A stretch of DNA of 64,000 bases from Cellulosimicrobium sp. Marseille-Q4280. GTDB lineage: Bacteria; Actinomycetota; Actinomycetes; Actinomycetales; Cellulomonadaceae. The stretch's first letter is position 1. Every line of letters starts with the position of its first letter. The stretch spans positions 415,880 to 479,879 of the forward strand of contig NZ_CALPBY010000004.1 of assembly GCF_943181405.1 (NCBI RefSeq), in the 5' to 3' direction. The notes beneath the pieces are model-generated. The model was given only the letters and a program-made list of their open reading frames with translations. It was not told the DNA's origin and made no database searches. Shown piece by piece: positions 17,242 through 25,780 of the stretch. The translations under genes were made by a program, and so were the position numbers.

Positions 17242-17955
17242 TCAGGCGGTGGTGCGGCGGCTCGCCCAGGGCAGGTCGGTCTCGTCGAGGACGTCGGCGA
17301 GACGTCGCCCGGTGAGCGTCGCGGCCCAGGCCGGGTCCGCGCCGTCGGGCCGCGCCTCCTGGAGGACCCAGCGTCGGACGCCGAGGCGGTGCAGGTGCGT
17401 GCCGAGCGCGAGGAGCTCGGGACGGGTGTGGACGTGCGGGTCCACGGTCGTGCGGACCTCGTGGTCGACACCCGACCGCAGGAGCACGGCGAGAGACTCG
17501 AACGCCCGACGCCCGGACGGCACGGTCCCCGTCACGGCGGGATAGCGGGACGGCAGGTGCTTGACGTCCAGCCCCACCCAGTCGAGGAACGGCAGGATCC
17601 GGGCGAGCCGGGCGGGCCAGGCGCCGCCCGTGTGCAGCCCGACGGCGAACCCGAGCGAGCGTGCGTCGTCGATCGCACCCAGCAGTCCGGGATGGAGCGT
17701 CGGCTCGCCGCCGGAGAACACGACGCCGTCGAGGAGACCGCGCCGTCGTTCGAGGAACGCGAGGACCTCCGACCACCGCGGAGTGCCCTCGGTTGCGGCT
17801 GCGCCGGGTGGCGGGACCGGCACGAGACCCGGGTTGTGGCAGTACGCGCAGCGCCAGGGGCAGCCCTGCGTGAAGACGGTCGCGACGAGCCGCCCGGGCC
17901 AGTCGACGGTGGAGAGCGGGGACATCCCGGCGAGCACGAGGTCAGGCCGGGACAC
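17242..17955 (-). CDS. nrdG: anaerobic ribonucleoside-triphosphate reductase activating protein
   Basis: 237 aa radical-SAM activase. The [4Fe-4S] motif is C32PWRC36AYC39, followed by the SAM-binding GGE in VVFSGGEPTLHPG. It uses SAM and an electron donor to install the glycyl radical on NrdD. Its first codons overlap the 3' end of nrdD by 14 bp, so it is translated with its target enzyme. It is somewhat longer than the E. coli protein (154 aa) and matches the pyruvate-formate-lyase-activase-like NrdG type. Confidence 0.92.
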   Translation of the reverse strand: MSRPDLVLAGMSPLSTVDWPGRLVATVFTQGCPWRCAYCHNPGLVPVPPPGAAATEGTPRWSEVLAFLERRRGLLDGVVFSGGEPTLHPGLLGAIDDARSLGFAVGLHTGGAWPARLARILPFLDWVGLDVKHLPSRYPAVTGTVPSGRRAFESLAVLLRSGVDHEVRTTVDPHVHTRPELLALGTHLHRLGVRRWVLQEARPDGADPAWAATLTGRRLADVLDETDLPWASRRTTA

Positions 17956-19801
17956 GGTCGCCCGCCTCGACGTCGTGCCCGCGCGCCTCGACGTCCTGCT
18001 CGGGCTCGCGGTCGACGTGCGCCGCTGCGCGCTCCTCCCGGAACGGTGTGCGCTCGGCGTACTCGCCCTTCTTGCCGATGTTGAACGACGACACCGGCCG
18101 GAAGTACCCCATGACGCGGGTCCAGACCTCGGCGGTCGCGCCGCAGGCCGGGCACGTCCAGTGCTCGCCCACGAGGTAACCGTGCGTGGGGCACACGGAG
18201 AAGGTCGGGGTGACGGTGAGGTAGGGCAGGCGGAACCGCGTGATCGCGCGCCGCACGAGCTCCTTGCACGCTTGCGTACTGGAGACGGCCTCGCCCATGT
18301 ACAGGTGCAGGACGGTCCCGCCGGTGTACCGGGTCTGGAGGTCTTCCTGGCGTTCGAGGGCCTCGAACGGGTCCTCGGTGAAGCCCACGGGGAGCTGGGT
18401 CGAGTTGGTGTAGTACGGGTTGTCGCCCGTGCCCGCCTGGAGGATGCCCGGGAAGCGCGCGCGATCCTCCTTGGCGAAGCGGTAGGTCGTGCCCTCGGCG
18501 GGGGTCGCCTCCAGGTTGTACAGGTTCCCGGTCGTCTCCTGCGCCGCGACGAGCCGCTCGCGCGCGTGGTCGAGGAGGCGGACGGCGAGGGCGTGGCCGT
18601 CCTCGCTCGTGAGGTCGTGCGTGTCGCCCGTGACGTTGCGGATCATCTCGTTGACGCCGTTGACCCCGACGGTCGAGAAGTGCGCGTCGAGAGACCCGAG
18701 GTAGCGACGCGTGTACGGGAAGAGGCCGTCGTCCAGGAGGCGCTGCACCGTCGCGCGCTTCGTCTCGAGCGACTCGACCGCGAGGTCGAGCAACCGGTCG
18801 AACGCGCCGAGCAGCCCGTCGACGTCTCCTCGGTGGAGGTGCCCCAGGCGCGCGCAGTTGATCGTCACGACGCCGACCGACCCCGTCTGCTCGCCGGACC
18901 CGAACAGACCGTTGCCGCGCTTGAGCAGCTCGCGCAGGTCGAGCTGGAGCCGGCAGCACATGGACCGGACGTCGCCGGGGTCCATGTCGGAGTTCACGAA
19001 GTTCTGGAAGTACGGCGTGCCGTACTTCGCGGTCATCGCGAAGAGCGCGTCCGCGAGCGGCGAGTCCCAGTCGAAGTCCTCCGTGACGTTGTACGTGGGG
19101 ATCGGGAACGTGAAGGCCCGCCCGGTCGCGTCGCCGGCCGTCATGACGTCGATGTACGCGCGGTTGATCATGTCCGCCTCGACCGCGAGGTCGCTGTACG
19201 TGAAGTCGGCCGTCGCGCCGCCGACCACCGGGTGCACGTCGGCGAGGTCGTGCGGGCACGTGAGGTCGAACGTGAGGTTGGTGAACGGCGTCTGCGTGCC
19301 CCAGCGCGACGGCACGTTGAGGTTGTGGACGAGCTCCTGGACGCCCTGCCGCACCTGCTCGTACGTCAGGCCGTCGACGCGCACGTACGGTGCCATGAGC
19401 GTGTCGAACGAGCTGAAGGCCTGCGCGCCCGCCCACTCGTTCTGGAGGATCCCCAGGAAGTTGACGACCTGGCCGATCGCCGAGGAGAAGTGCCGCGGGG
19501 GAGCGGAGTCGACCGCGCCGGGGACCCCGCCGAGCCCTTCCGCCAGGAGCGCGCGCAGCGACCAGCCGGCGCAGTAGCCACCGAGCACGTCGAGGTCGTG
19601 CACGTGCAGGTCTCCGCTGCGGTGCGCCACGGCGAGGTCGGGGGCGTAGACCTCGTCGAGCCAGTAGTTCGCCACGACCTTGCCGGCCGTGCTGAGGACG
19701 AGCCCTCCGAGCGAGAAGCCCTGGTTGGCGTTCGCGTTCACCCGCCAGTCCGACCGGTCGAGGTACTCCGAGACGGTGCTCGCGACGTCGACGTGACCCA
19801 T
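17942..19801 (-). CDS. nrdD: anaerobic ribonucleoside-triphosphate reductase
   Basis: 619 aa class III ribonucleotide reductase making dNTPs without oxygen. Seen: N-terminal barrel blocks DLHVHDLDVLGGYCAGWS and SSAIGQVVNFLGILQNEWAG, CCRLQLDLRELLKRG, TINCARLGHL, the C-terminal zinc site CPTH...CPAC and the glycyl-radical loop RVMGYFRP. Shorter than the ~710-residue E. coli enzyme: an N-terminal ATP-cone is missing, implying altered allosteric control. Ribosome site GGAAGGAAG precedes ATG 19801. An aerobic-looking actinobacterium with this pair can probably replicate DNA anaerobically. Regulated through the palindrome at 19869. Confidence 0.95.
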   Translation of the reverse strand: MGHVDVASTVSEYLDRSDWRVNANANQGFSLGGLVLSTAGKVVANYWLDEVYAPDLAVAHRSGDLHVHDLDVLGGYCAGWSLRALLAEGLGGVPGAVDSAPPRHFSSAIGQVVNFLGILQNEWAGAQAFSSFDTLMAPYVRVDGLTYEQVRQGVQELVHNLNVPSRWGTQTPFTNLTFDLTCPHDLADVHPVVGGATADFTYSDLAVEADMINRAYIDVMTAGDATGRAFTFPIPTYNVTEDFDWDSPLADALFAMTAKYGTPYFQNFVNSDMDPGDVRSMCCRLQLDLRELLKRGNGLFGSGEQTGSVGVVTINCARLGHLHRGDVDGLLGAFDRLLDLAVESLETKRATVQRLLDDGLFPYTRRYLGSLDAHFSTVGVNGVNEMIRNVTGDTHDLTSEDGHALAVRLLDHARERLVAAQETTGNLYNLEATPAEGTTYRFAKEDRARFPGILQAGTGDNPYYTNSTQLPVGFTEDPFEALERQEDLQTRYTGGTVLHLYMGEAVSSTQACKELVRRAITRFRLPYLTVTPTFSVCPTHGYLVGEHWTCPACGATAEVWTRVMGYFRPVSSFNIGKKGEYAERTPFREERAAAHVDREPEQDVEARGHDVEAGDRVPA

Positions 19802-19860
19802 GGGCGCTTCCTTCCGGCCGAGTTGAGGCGCCCACCTCCCGCCGGCGACGGGACATCGTC

Positions 19861-19890
19861 ACCCTAGACCATGTGAAGGCTTTCACATGG
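19861..19890 (-). promoter_or_regulatory. nrdDG promoter with palindromic operator
   Basis: On the minus strand a -10 TAGGGT (19861-19866) is followed upstream by a perfect inverted repeat CCATGTGAA-N4-TTCACATGG (19869-19890) that covers the spacer and the -35 position. A bound protein would block RNA polymerase. The sequence does not resemble the NrdR box. Confidence 0.7.
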
Positions 19891-19938
19891 GCTACCGCAC
19901 GCGCGCTCCTCGGCCGGTCCCCGACGGACCCAGGGGCA

Positions 19939-19952
19939 TGAGAGTCCTCTCA
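19939..19952. promoter_or_regulatory. inverted repeat upstream of the glycosyltransferase operon
   Basis: Perfect palindrome TGAGAG-TC-CTCTCA, 38-50 bp before the first glycosyltransferase start codon. Candidate operator; no clear -10 can be assigned. Confidence 0.45.
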
Positions 19953-19989
19953 CAGCACGTTCACGGGCGTCTCACCGCGCGCCGACATC

Positions 19990-21378
19990 GTGGCGGTCAT
20001 GACAGGGGCACCCGAACACCTCGCCGGTCGCGGTCACCGCACCCGCCGGCGCATCGCGCTGTACTCGCACGACACGCAGGGCCTGGGCCACGTGCGCCGC
20101 ACGTCGCTCCTCGCCCGCGCCGTCGTCGAGGCCGACCCGGACGTCGACGTCCTGCTCCTCTCCGGCGCGGCCGAGGCGACCAGCCTGCCGCTGCCGGCGC
20201 GGACCGAGGTCGTCACGCTCCCGGGCATCACGAAGGACCCGGCCACGGGGTACGGGCCGCGCCGCTGGGGCGGCGACCTCGGCGGCGTCGTCGACGTGCG
20301 CGCCGGGGTGCTCGACGGCGCGCTCGCCGCGTTCGACCCCGACGTGCTCGTCGTGGACAAGGTCCCGCTCGGCGTCGGCGGGGAGCTGCGCCCGGCGCTG
20401 GAGCGACTGCGCGCCCGGGGCCGCACGGCCTGCGTCCTCGGGCTCCGCGACGTGCTCGACGTCCCGGAGGTCGCCGTGCGCGAGTGGGACGACCAGCGCA
20501 GCACGTCGGTCGTGGCCCGGTTCTACGACGAGGTGTGGGTCTACGGCGACGCGCGCGTCTACGACCCGCTCGTCGAGTACGCGCTCCCCGACGTCGTCGC
20601 GCGGCGGACGGTCTTCACCGGGTACCTGGGCCACGGCCGGTCGGTCGCGGCGGCCCGGGTGGGCTCGCCCGCCGACCACCGCGCTGCGCGCGCCGTGGCC
20701 GTCCCGGACGTGCCGTACGTCCTGTGCCTCGTCGGCGGCGGGCAGGACGGCGCGGAGCTCGCCCGGTCGTTCGCCCGGACCGCCCTGCCCGACGGCGTCC
20801 GGGGCGTCCTCGTGACCGGCCCCTACCTGCCCGCCGCCACGCGTGCGGTGCTGCGCCGCGCCGCGCTCGCCCGCCCGGACCTCGAGGTGCACGCGTTCGT
20901 GCGCGACGTCGTCCCGCTCGTCGAGGGAGCGCGCGCCGTCGTGACGATGGGCGGCTACAACTCGGTGTGCGAGGTGCTCGCGAGCCGCCGCCCGGCGCTC
21001 GTGGTGCCCCGCACCCGACCCCGAGCCGAGCAGCTCGTGCGCGCCCGGCGCCTCGCCGAGCTCGGCCTCGTCGACGTGCTCGACGGCGACCCCGCACCCG
21101 AGCGGCTCGCGTCCTGGCTGCGCGGGGTCGCCGGGGGCGACGGGACCGCCGGCCGCGCGGCACGCCGGGCCGACGGCGCGCCGTCCGCCGTCGAGGTCGA
21201 CCTCGACGGGCTCGCGCGAGTGCCCGCCCTCGTCGCCCGGCTCGTCGCGCGTGCGCGCTCCGCCGACGTCACGCCGGACGTCACGGCGGCTCGGGACGCC
21301 CGCGTCCGGACCGCACCGCTCATGACCGCCCCGACCACGACCGCGCCGACCGAGGAGGACCACCGTGCGACCGCCTGA
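19990..21378 (+). CDS. MurG-like (GT28-type) glycosyltransferase
   Basis: 462 aa. A GT-B glycosyltransferase: N-terminal RRIALYSHDTQGLGHVRR has the GLGH acceptor-side loop typical of MurG/GT28 relatives, and the C-terminal domain shows VLVTGPYLP and the donor-site block VVTMGGYNSVCEVLASRRP followed by ALVVPR. The donor is probably a UDP-sugar (family knowledge) and the acceptor is unknown. First gene of a five-gene operon; its end overlaps the next gene by 14 bp. GTG 19990 or ATG 19999 could be the start. The last 60 residues are Thr/Asp/Ala-rich and not part of the fold. Confidence 0.8.
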   Translation: MAVMTGAPEHLAGRGHRTRRRIALYSHDTQGLGHVRRTSLLARAVVEADPDVDVLLLSGAAEATSLPLPARTEVVTLPGITKDPATGYGPRRWGGDLGGVVDVRAGVLDGALAAFDPDVLVVDKVPLGVGGELRPALERLRARGRTACVLGLRDVLDVPEVAVREWDDQRSTSVVARFYDEVWVYGDARVYDPLVEYALPDVVARRTVFTGYLGHGRSVAAARVGSPADHRAARAVAVPDVPYVLCLVGGGQDGAELARSFARTALPDGVRGVLVTGPYLPAATRAVLRRAALARPDLEVHAFVRDVVPLVEGARAVVTMGGYNSVCEVLASRRPALVVPRTRPRAEQLVRARRLAELGLVDVLDGDPAPERLASWLRGVAGGDGTAGRAARRADGAPSAVEVDLDGLARVPALVARLVARARSADVTPDVTAARDARVRTAPLMTAPTTTAPTEEDHRATA

Positions 21379-22696
21379 GAACCCGACCGCAGGACCGACC
21401 ACCGTTCCGACCTCCGTGCCGCCCGCCGCGCTGCGCGTCGGGTACGTCACGAAGATGTACCCGCGCTTCTCCGAGACGTTCGTCGTCAACGAGGTGCGCG
21501 GCCTCGAGCGCCGCGGTGTGGAGATCGCCATCTTCTCGCTGCGCGCACCCGTCGACACGCGCTTCCACGCTTCCCTCGCCGCCGTGCGCGCGCCCGTCCG
21601 CTACGTGCCGCGCACGACGCGGCCGTCGGACGTGTGGCGCGCGCTCGCCGCGGCGCACGCCCGGTTCGGTGACGCCCTCTCGGGACCGGTGCTCGACGAG
21701 CTCCTCGCCGCCGACCCGGAGGACGCGACGCAGGCCCTGGAGGTCGCGCTCGCGGCCGACGCCGCCGGGATCACGCACCTGCACGCGCACTTCGGGTCCG
21801 TCGCCACCACGGTCGCGCGCCTCGCGGCGGTCGTGCTCGGCGTCGGGTTCACGTTCACGGCGCACGCGAAGGACATCTTCCACGAGGACGTCGACGCCGC
21901 GGACCTGCGCCGCAAGCTCGCCGACGCGCGCGCCGTCGTGACGGTGAGCGACCACAACCTCGCCCACCTGCGCACGACGTTCGGCCCCGCGGCCGACGGC
22001 GTGCGCCGCGTGTACAACGGCCTCGACCTCGTCGAGCACGCCCGTTCACGCGACCCCCGCACGCCGGGCCGGATCGCCGCCGTCGGGCGGCTCGTCGAGA
22101 AGAAGGGCTTCGGCGACCTGCTCGACGCCGTCGCCCTCCTCGTGCGCGACGGCCGTGACGTCCACCTGGACCTCGTCGGCACCGGACCGGAGGACGAGAC
22201 GCTGCGGGCCCTGGCGGCGCGGCTGGGCCTCGACACGCAGGTGACCTTCCACGGGCCGCTGTCCCAGGACCGTGTGCGCGACGTCGTGGCACGGGCCACG
22301 GTCCTCGCCGCGCCGTGCGTGCTCGGCGCGGACGGCAACCGGGACGGGCTGCCGACCGTGCTGCTCGAGGCCATGGCCGCCGGGACGCCCGTCGTCTCGA
22401 CGCCCGTCACGGGGATCCCCGAGGCCGTGCGCGACGGCGAGACGGGCCTGCTCGTCCCCGAGCGCGACGTGCCGGCGCTCGCCGCGGCCCTCGGCCGGGT
22501 CCTCGCCGACCCGGCGCTCGCGGGCCGGCTCGCCGACGGCGCCCGCGCTCTCGCGGAGGCGGAGTTCGACGTCGAGCGCACGTCGGCCGCGCTCCTCGAC
22601 CTGCTCCGGTCCGCCGCAGATCCCTCCGGGGCCGTCCCGCGCGGGTCCACGACCGGCGCACCGACGAGCGCCACGTCCGAGGGGAGGGCGGCATGA
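21365..22696 (+). CDS. GT4-family glycosyltransferase (first of two)
   Basis: 443 aa GT-B enzyme. N-domain VGYVTKMYPRFSETFVVNEV, THLHAHFGSVATTVARL and FTFTAHAKDIFHED resemble colanic-acid/exopolysaccharide-type GT4 proteins. C-domain has the nucleotide-sugar site AAVGRLVEKKGFGDLLDAV and the EX7E-like block LPTVLLEAMAAGTPVVSTPV. It transfers a sugar to an unidentified acceptor in the cytoplasm. Overlaps the upstream gene by 14 bp and the next by 4 bp (ATGA). Confidence 0.85.
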   Translation: MRPPENPTAGPTTVPTSVPPAALRVGYVTKMYPRFSETFVVNEVRGLERRGVEIAIFSLRAPVDTRFHASLAAVRAPVRYVPRTTRPSDVWRALAAAHARFGDALSGPVLDELLAADPEDATQALEVALAADAAGITHLHAHFGSVATTVARLAAVVLGVGFTFTAHAKDIFHEDVDAADLRRKLADARAVVTVSDHNLAHLRTTFGPAADGVRRVYNGLDLVEHARSRDPRTPGRIAAVGRLVEKKGFGDLLDAVALLVRDGRDVHLDLVGTGPEDETLRALAARLGLDTQVTFHGPLSQDRVRDVVARATVLAAPCVLGADGNRDGLPTVLLEAMAAGTPVVSTPVTGIPEAVRDGETGLLVPERDVPALAAALGRVLADPALAGRLADGARALAEAEFDVERTSAALLDLLRSAADPSGAVPRGSTTGAPTSATSEGRAA

Positions 22697-23886
22697 GGAT
22701 CGCCTACGTCAGCACCGACCCCGGTGTCCCGGTCTTCGGGCGCAAGGGCTCGTCGGTCCACGTCCAGGCCGTCCTGCGCGTGCTCGTGCGGGCCGGCGCC
22801 ACCGTCCACCTCGTCACCACGCGCCCGGGCGACGACGTGCCGCCCGACCTGAGCGACGTCGTCGTGCACACCCTTCCCGTGGCCGCGACGCGCTCGATCG
22901 CCGAGCGCGAGCGGGCGCTGCAGGAGGCCGACGCGCTCGTCGGGCCGCTGCTCGACGACCTCGCCGCCGGCGGCGGCCTCGACCTCGTCTACGAGCGGTA
23001 CGCGCTGTGGGGCACCGCGGCGACCGCGTGGGCGCGCCGGACGGGGACGCCGAGCGTGCTCGAGGTCAACGCGCCGCTCCCGCAGGAGCAGGCACGGCAC
23101 CGCGAGCTGGTCGACGCCGAGGGGGCCGAGCGCTGCGCCCGGGCCGCGATCGGCGCCGCCGGGGCCGTCGTCGCGGTGAGCGGGCCGGTGGCCGCGTGGG
23201 CCGCGGAGCGCGCCGTCGACCCGGCGCGGGTGCACGTGCTGCCCAACGGCGTCGACACGACGCGCGTCACCCCGGCCGCGCGCCCGGCGGACCGCTTCAC
23301 CGTCGCGTTCGTCGGGACGCTCAAGCCGTGGCACGGCGTCGACGTGCTGCTCGACGCGTTCGCGCGGGTGCTGCCCCGGGTGCCGCACGCGCGGCTCCTC
23401 GTGGTCGGGGACGGCCCGCAGGCCGACAGGGTCGACGAGCGCACCCGCGCCCTGGGGATCGGCCCCGCGGTCGAGCGCACGGGTGCCGTCGCGCCGTCGG
23501 ACGTCCCCGCGCTCCTGCACCGCGCGGACGTGGGCGTCGCGCCCTACCCGGCGCTCGACGACTTCTACTTCTCGCCCCTCAAGGCGTACGAGTACCTCGC
23601 GGCAGGCCTGCCCGTGGTCGCGAGCGCGGTCGGCGAGCTGCCCGCGGCGCTCGCCGGCCCGGACGGCGACGCGCTCGGCGTGCTCGTCCCGCCGGGCGAC
23701 GCCGCGGCGCTCGCCGACGCTCTCGTGGGGCTCGCGCACCATCCCGCGCGCCGCGCCGCGCTCGGCGCACGGGCCCGGGAGGCCGCCGTCGCGCGGCACG
23801 ACTGGACGGTCGTCGTCGGGCGCGCGCTCGACCGGGCGGGCGTCGGCCTGCCCGACGCCGCGCGGGCGGAGGTGTCCCGTGGCTGA
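22693..23886 (+). CDS. GT4-family glycosyltransferase (second of two)
   Basis: 397 aa. MRIAYVSTDPGVPVFGRKGSS is the glycosyltransferase_4 N-terminus; VLPNGVDTTRVTP, FVGTLKPWHGVDVLLDAF and YFSPLKAYEYLAAGLPVVAS are the linker and donor-binding motifs of the GT4 C-domain. Only distantly similar to its neighbour, so it probably adds a different residue. ATG 22693 overlaps the preceding stop (ATGA). Its own stop lies inside the start region of the ABC exporter gene (GTGGCTGA), an 8-bp overlap. Confidence 0.85.
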   Translation: MRIAYVSTDPGVPVFGRKGSSVHVQAVLRVLVRAGATVHLVTTRPGDDVPPDLSDVVVHTLPVAATRSIAERERALQEADALVGPLLDDLAAGGGLDLVYERYALWGTAATAWARRTGTPSVLEVNAPLPQEQARHRELVDAEGAERCARAAIGAAGAVVAVSGPVAAWAAERAVDPARVHVLPNGVDTTRVTPAARPADRFTVAFVGTLKPWHGVDVLLDAFARVLPRVPHARLLVVGDGPQADRVDERTRALGIGPAVERTGAVAPSDVPALLHRADVGVAPYPALDDFYFSPLKAYEYLAAGLPVVASAVGELPAALAGPDGDALGVLVPPGDAAALADALVGLAHHPARRAALGARAREAAVARHDWTVVVGRALDRAGVGLPDAARAEVSRG

Positions 23887-25780
23887 GACCCGGAGCCCGC
23901 GCACGGGCCGGACGTCCCTCCGCGGGACGGGCCGTTCGTTCCGCCGCTCGTGGCCGCACCTGCGCGAGCACGTCGGGCCGCAGCGCCGGCTGCTCGTCCT
24001 CGGGACCCTCGCGCTGTTCGCCGAGGTCGCGATGCGCCTCCTCGAGCCGTGGCCGCTGAAGGTCGTCGTGGACGGGATCGTCGCGGCGACCGGGTCGACG
24101 GTCGCCGGGCCCGCGCCCGCGAACCTCGGGCTCGTCATCCTCTACGCCGCGCTGTCGCTCCTCGTGATCGCCGTGCTGCGCGCGGCCGCCGCGTACGCGA
24201 GCACCGTGTGCTTCGCGCTCGCGGGCAACCGCGTGCTCACGGGCGTGCGCGCCGACCTCTACGACCACCTCCAGCGCCTGTCGCTCGCGTTCCACGACCG
24301 GACGCCGACGGGCGACCTCGTGACGCGCGTGACGAGCGACGTCGGGCGCCTCAAGGAGGTGTCCGTGACGGCCATGCTCCCCATGCTCGGGAACGTCGTG
24401 ACCCTCGTCGGGATGGTCGTCGTGGTCGCGGTGCTCGACCTCCAGCTCGCGCTCGTCATGCTCGTCGTGCTGCCGGTCTTCCTCCTCACGAGCACGCGGC
24501 TCACGCGGCGCATCCGCACGGTCTCGCGCGACCAGCGCAAGGCCGAGGGCAACCTCGCCTCGCTCGCGACCGAGACGTTGTCGGCCGTGAAGGTCGTGCA
24601 GGCGTACTCGCTCGAGGACCGGATGCGCGCCGGGTTCGCGCGCTCGAACGACACGTCGCTGCGCGAGGGCGTGAAGGCCAAGCGCCTGTCGGCCGGGCTC
24701 GAACGCTCGACCGACGTGCTCGTCGGCGCCGCGACGGCGCTCGTCCTCTACGTCGGCGCACGCCGCGTGCTCGACGGCGCCCTCACGCCGGGCGAGCTCA
24801 CCGTGTTCCTCACCTACCTCAAGGCGGCGTTCAAGCCGATGCGCGACCTCGCGAAGTACACCGGGCGGATCGCCCAGGCGGCGGCGTCGAGCGAGCGCGT
24901 CGTCGACGTGCTCGAGGAGCGGCCCGACGTCGTGGACGCGACCTGGGCGCGGCCCCTCACCCGGGTCCGGGGCGCGGTCCGGTTCGAGGGGGTGTGGCTG
25001 TCCTACGTGCCGGGCCACCCGGTCCTGCGCGGTCTCGACCTCACGGTCCGGCCGGGGGAGCGGATCGCCGTCGTCGGGGCGTCGGGCGCGGGGAAGTCGA
25101 GCCTCGTGGCGCTGCTGTCCCGCCTGCGCGACCCCGACGCGGGCGTCGTCCGGATCGACGGCTACGACCTGCGCGAGCTCACCGTGCGCAGCGTGCGCTC
25201 GTCGGTCGCGGTCGTGCTGCAGGAGAGCGTGCTGTTCCGGGGCACGGTGCGCGAGAACATCGCGACCGGGCTCGACGACGCGACCGACGCCGACGTCGAG
25301 CGCGCCGCGCGGCTCGCGGGCGCGCACGACTTCGTCCTCGCGCTGCCGCACGGGTACGACACCGTCGTGGGAGAGCGGGGGGCGACGCTCTCGGGCGGTC
25401 AGCGCCAGCGCATCGCCATCGCGCGCGCCGCGATCCTCGACGCGCCGATCGTCGTGCTCGACGAGGCGATGACCGGTCTCGACGAGGACACCGAGCGCGA
25501 GGTCGTCGAGGCGATGGGCCGGCTGACGTCCGGGCGCACGACGATCGTCATCACGCACGACCTCGGCGCCGCGCGCGGGTGCGACCGCGTCGCGCGCGTC
25601 GAGGGCGGGCGCGTCGTCGCGCAGGGGCGGCCGGCGGACGTCCTGGGCGGCCTCGCGACCGTCGGTCGCGCGGCGGGCGATCCGGACGGTCGAGAGGTCA
25701 CCGATCCGGACGGTCGAGCGCTCGAACGTCCCGCGGCCGGCGATGGCCCGTCCACGCGCGAGGCGGTGCGCCGTGGCTGA
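23879..25780 (+). CDS. ABC exporter (fused transmembrane and ATPase domains)
   Basis: 633 aa half-transporter, functional as a dimer. Residues about 30-320 form the six-helix type I exporter domain (e.g. LLVLGTLALFAEVAMRLLEP, VVTLVGMVVVVAVLDLQLAL). The ATPase domain follows with Walker A GASGAGKSSLVALL, Q-loop VVLQESVLF, signature LSGGQRQRIAIARA, Walker B IVVLDEAMTGLD and the His in VITHD. The setting among glycosyltransferases suggests export or flipping of the glycosylated product. GTG start overlaps the upstream stop by 8 bp, and the same GTGGCTGA overlap is repeated at its own 3' end. Confidence 0.9.
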   Translation: MAETRSPRTGRTSLRGTGRSFRRSWPHLREHVGPQRRLLVLGTLALFAEVAMRLLEPWPLKVVVDGIVAATGSTVAGPAPANLGLVILYAALSLLVIAVLRAAAAYASTVCFALAGNRVLTGVRADLYDHLQRLSLAFHDRTPTGDLVTRVTSDVGRLKEVSVTAMLPMLGNVVTLVGMVVVVAVLDLQLALVMLVVLPVFLLTSTRLTRRIRTVSRDQRKAEGNLASLATETLSAVKVVQAYSLEDRMRAGFARSNDTSLREGVKAKRLSAGLERSTDVLVGAATALVLYVGARRVLDGALTPGELTVFLTYLKAAFKPMRDLAKYTGRIAQAAASSERVVDVLEERPDVVDATWARPLTRVRGAVRFEGVWLSYVPGHPVLRGLDLTVRPGERIAVVGASGAGKSSLVALLSRLRDPDAGVVRIDGYDLRELTVRSVRSSVAVVLQESVLFRGTVRENIATGLDDATDADVERAARLAGAHDFVLALPHGYDTVVGERGATLSGGQRQRIAIARAAILDAPIVVLDEAMTGLDEDTEREVVEAMGRLTSGRTTIVITHDLGAARGCDRVARVEGGRVVAQGRPADVLGGLATVGRAAGDPDGREVTDPDGRALERPAAGDGPSTREAVRRG

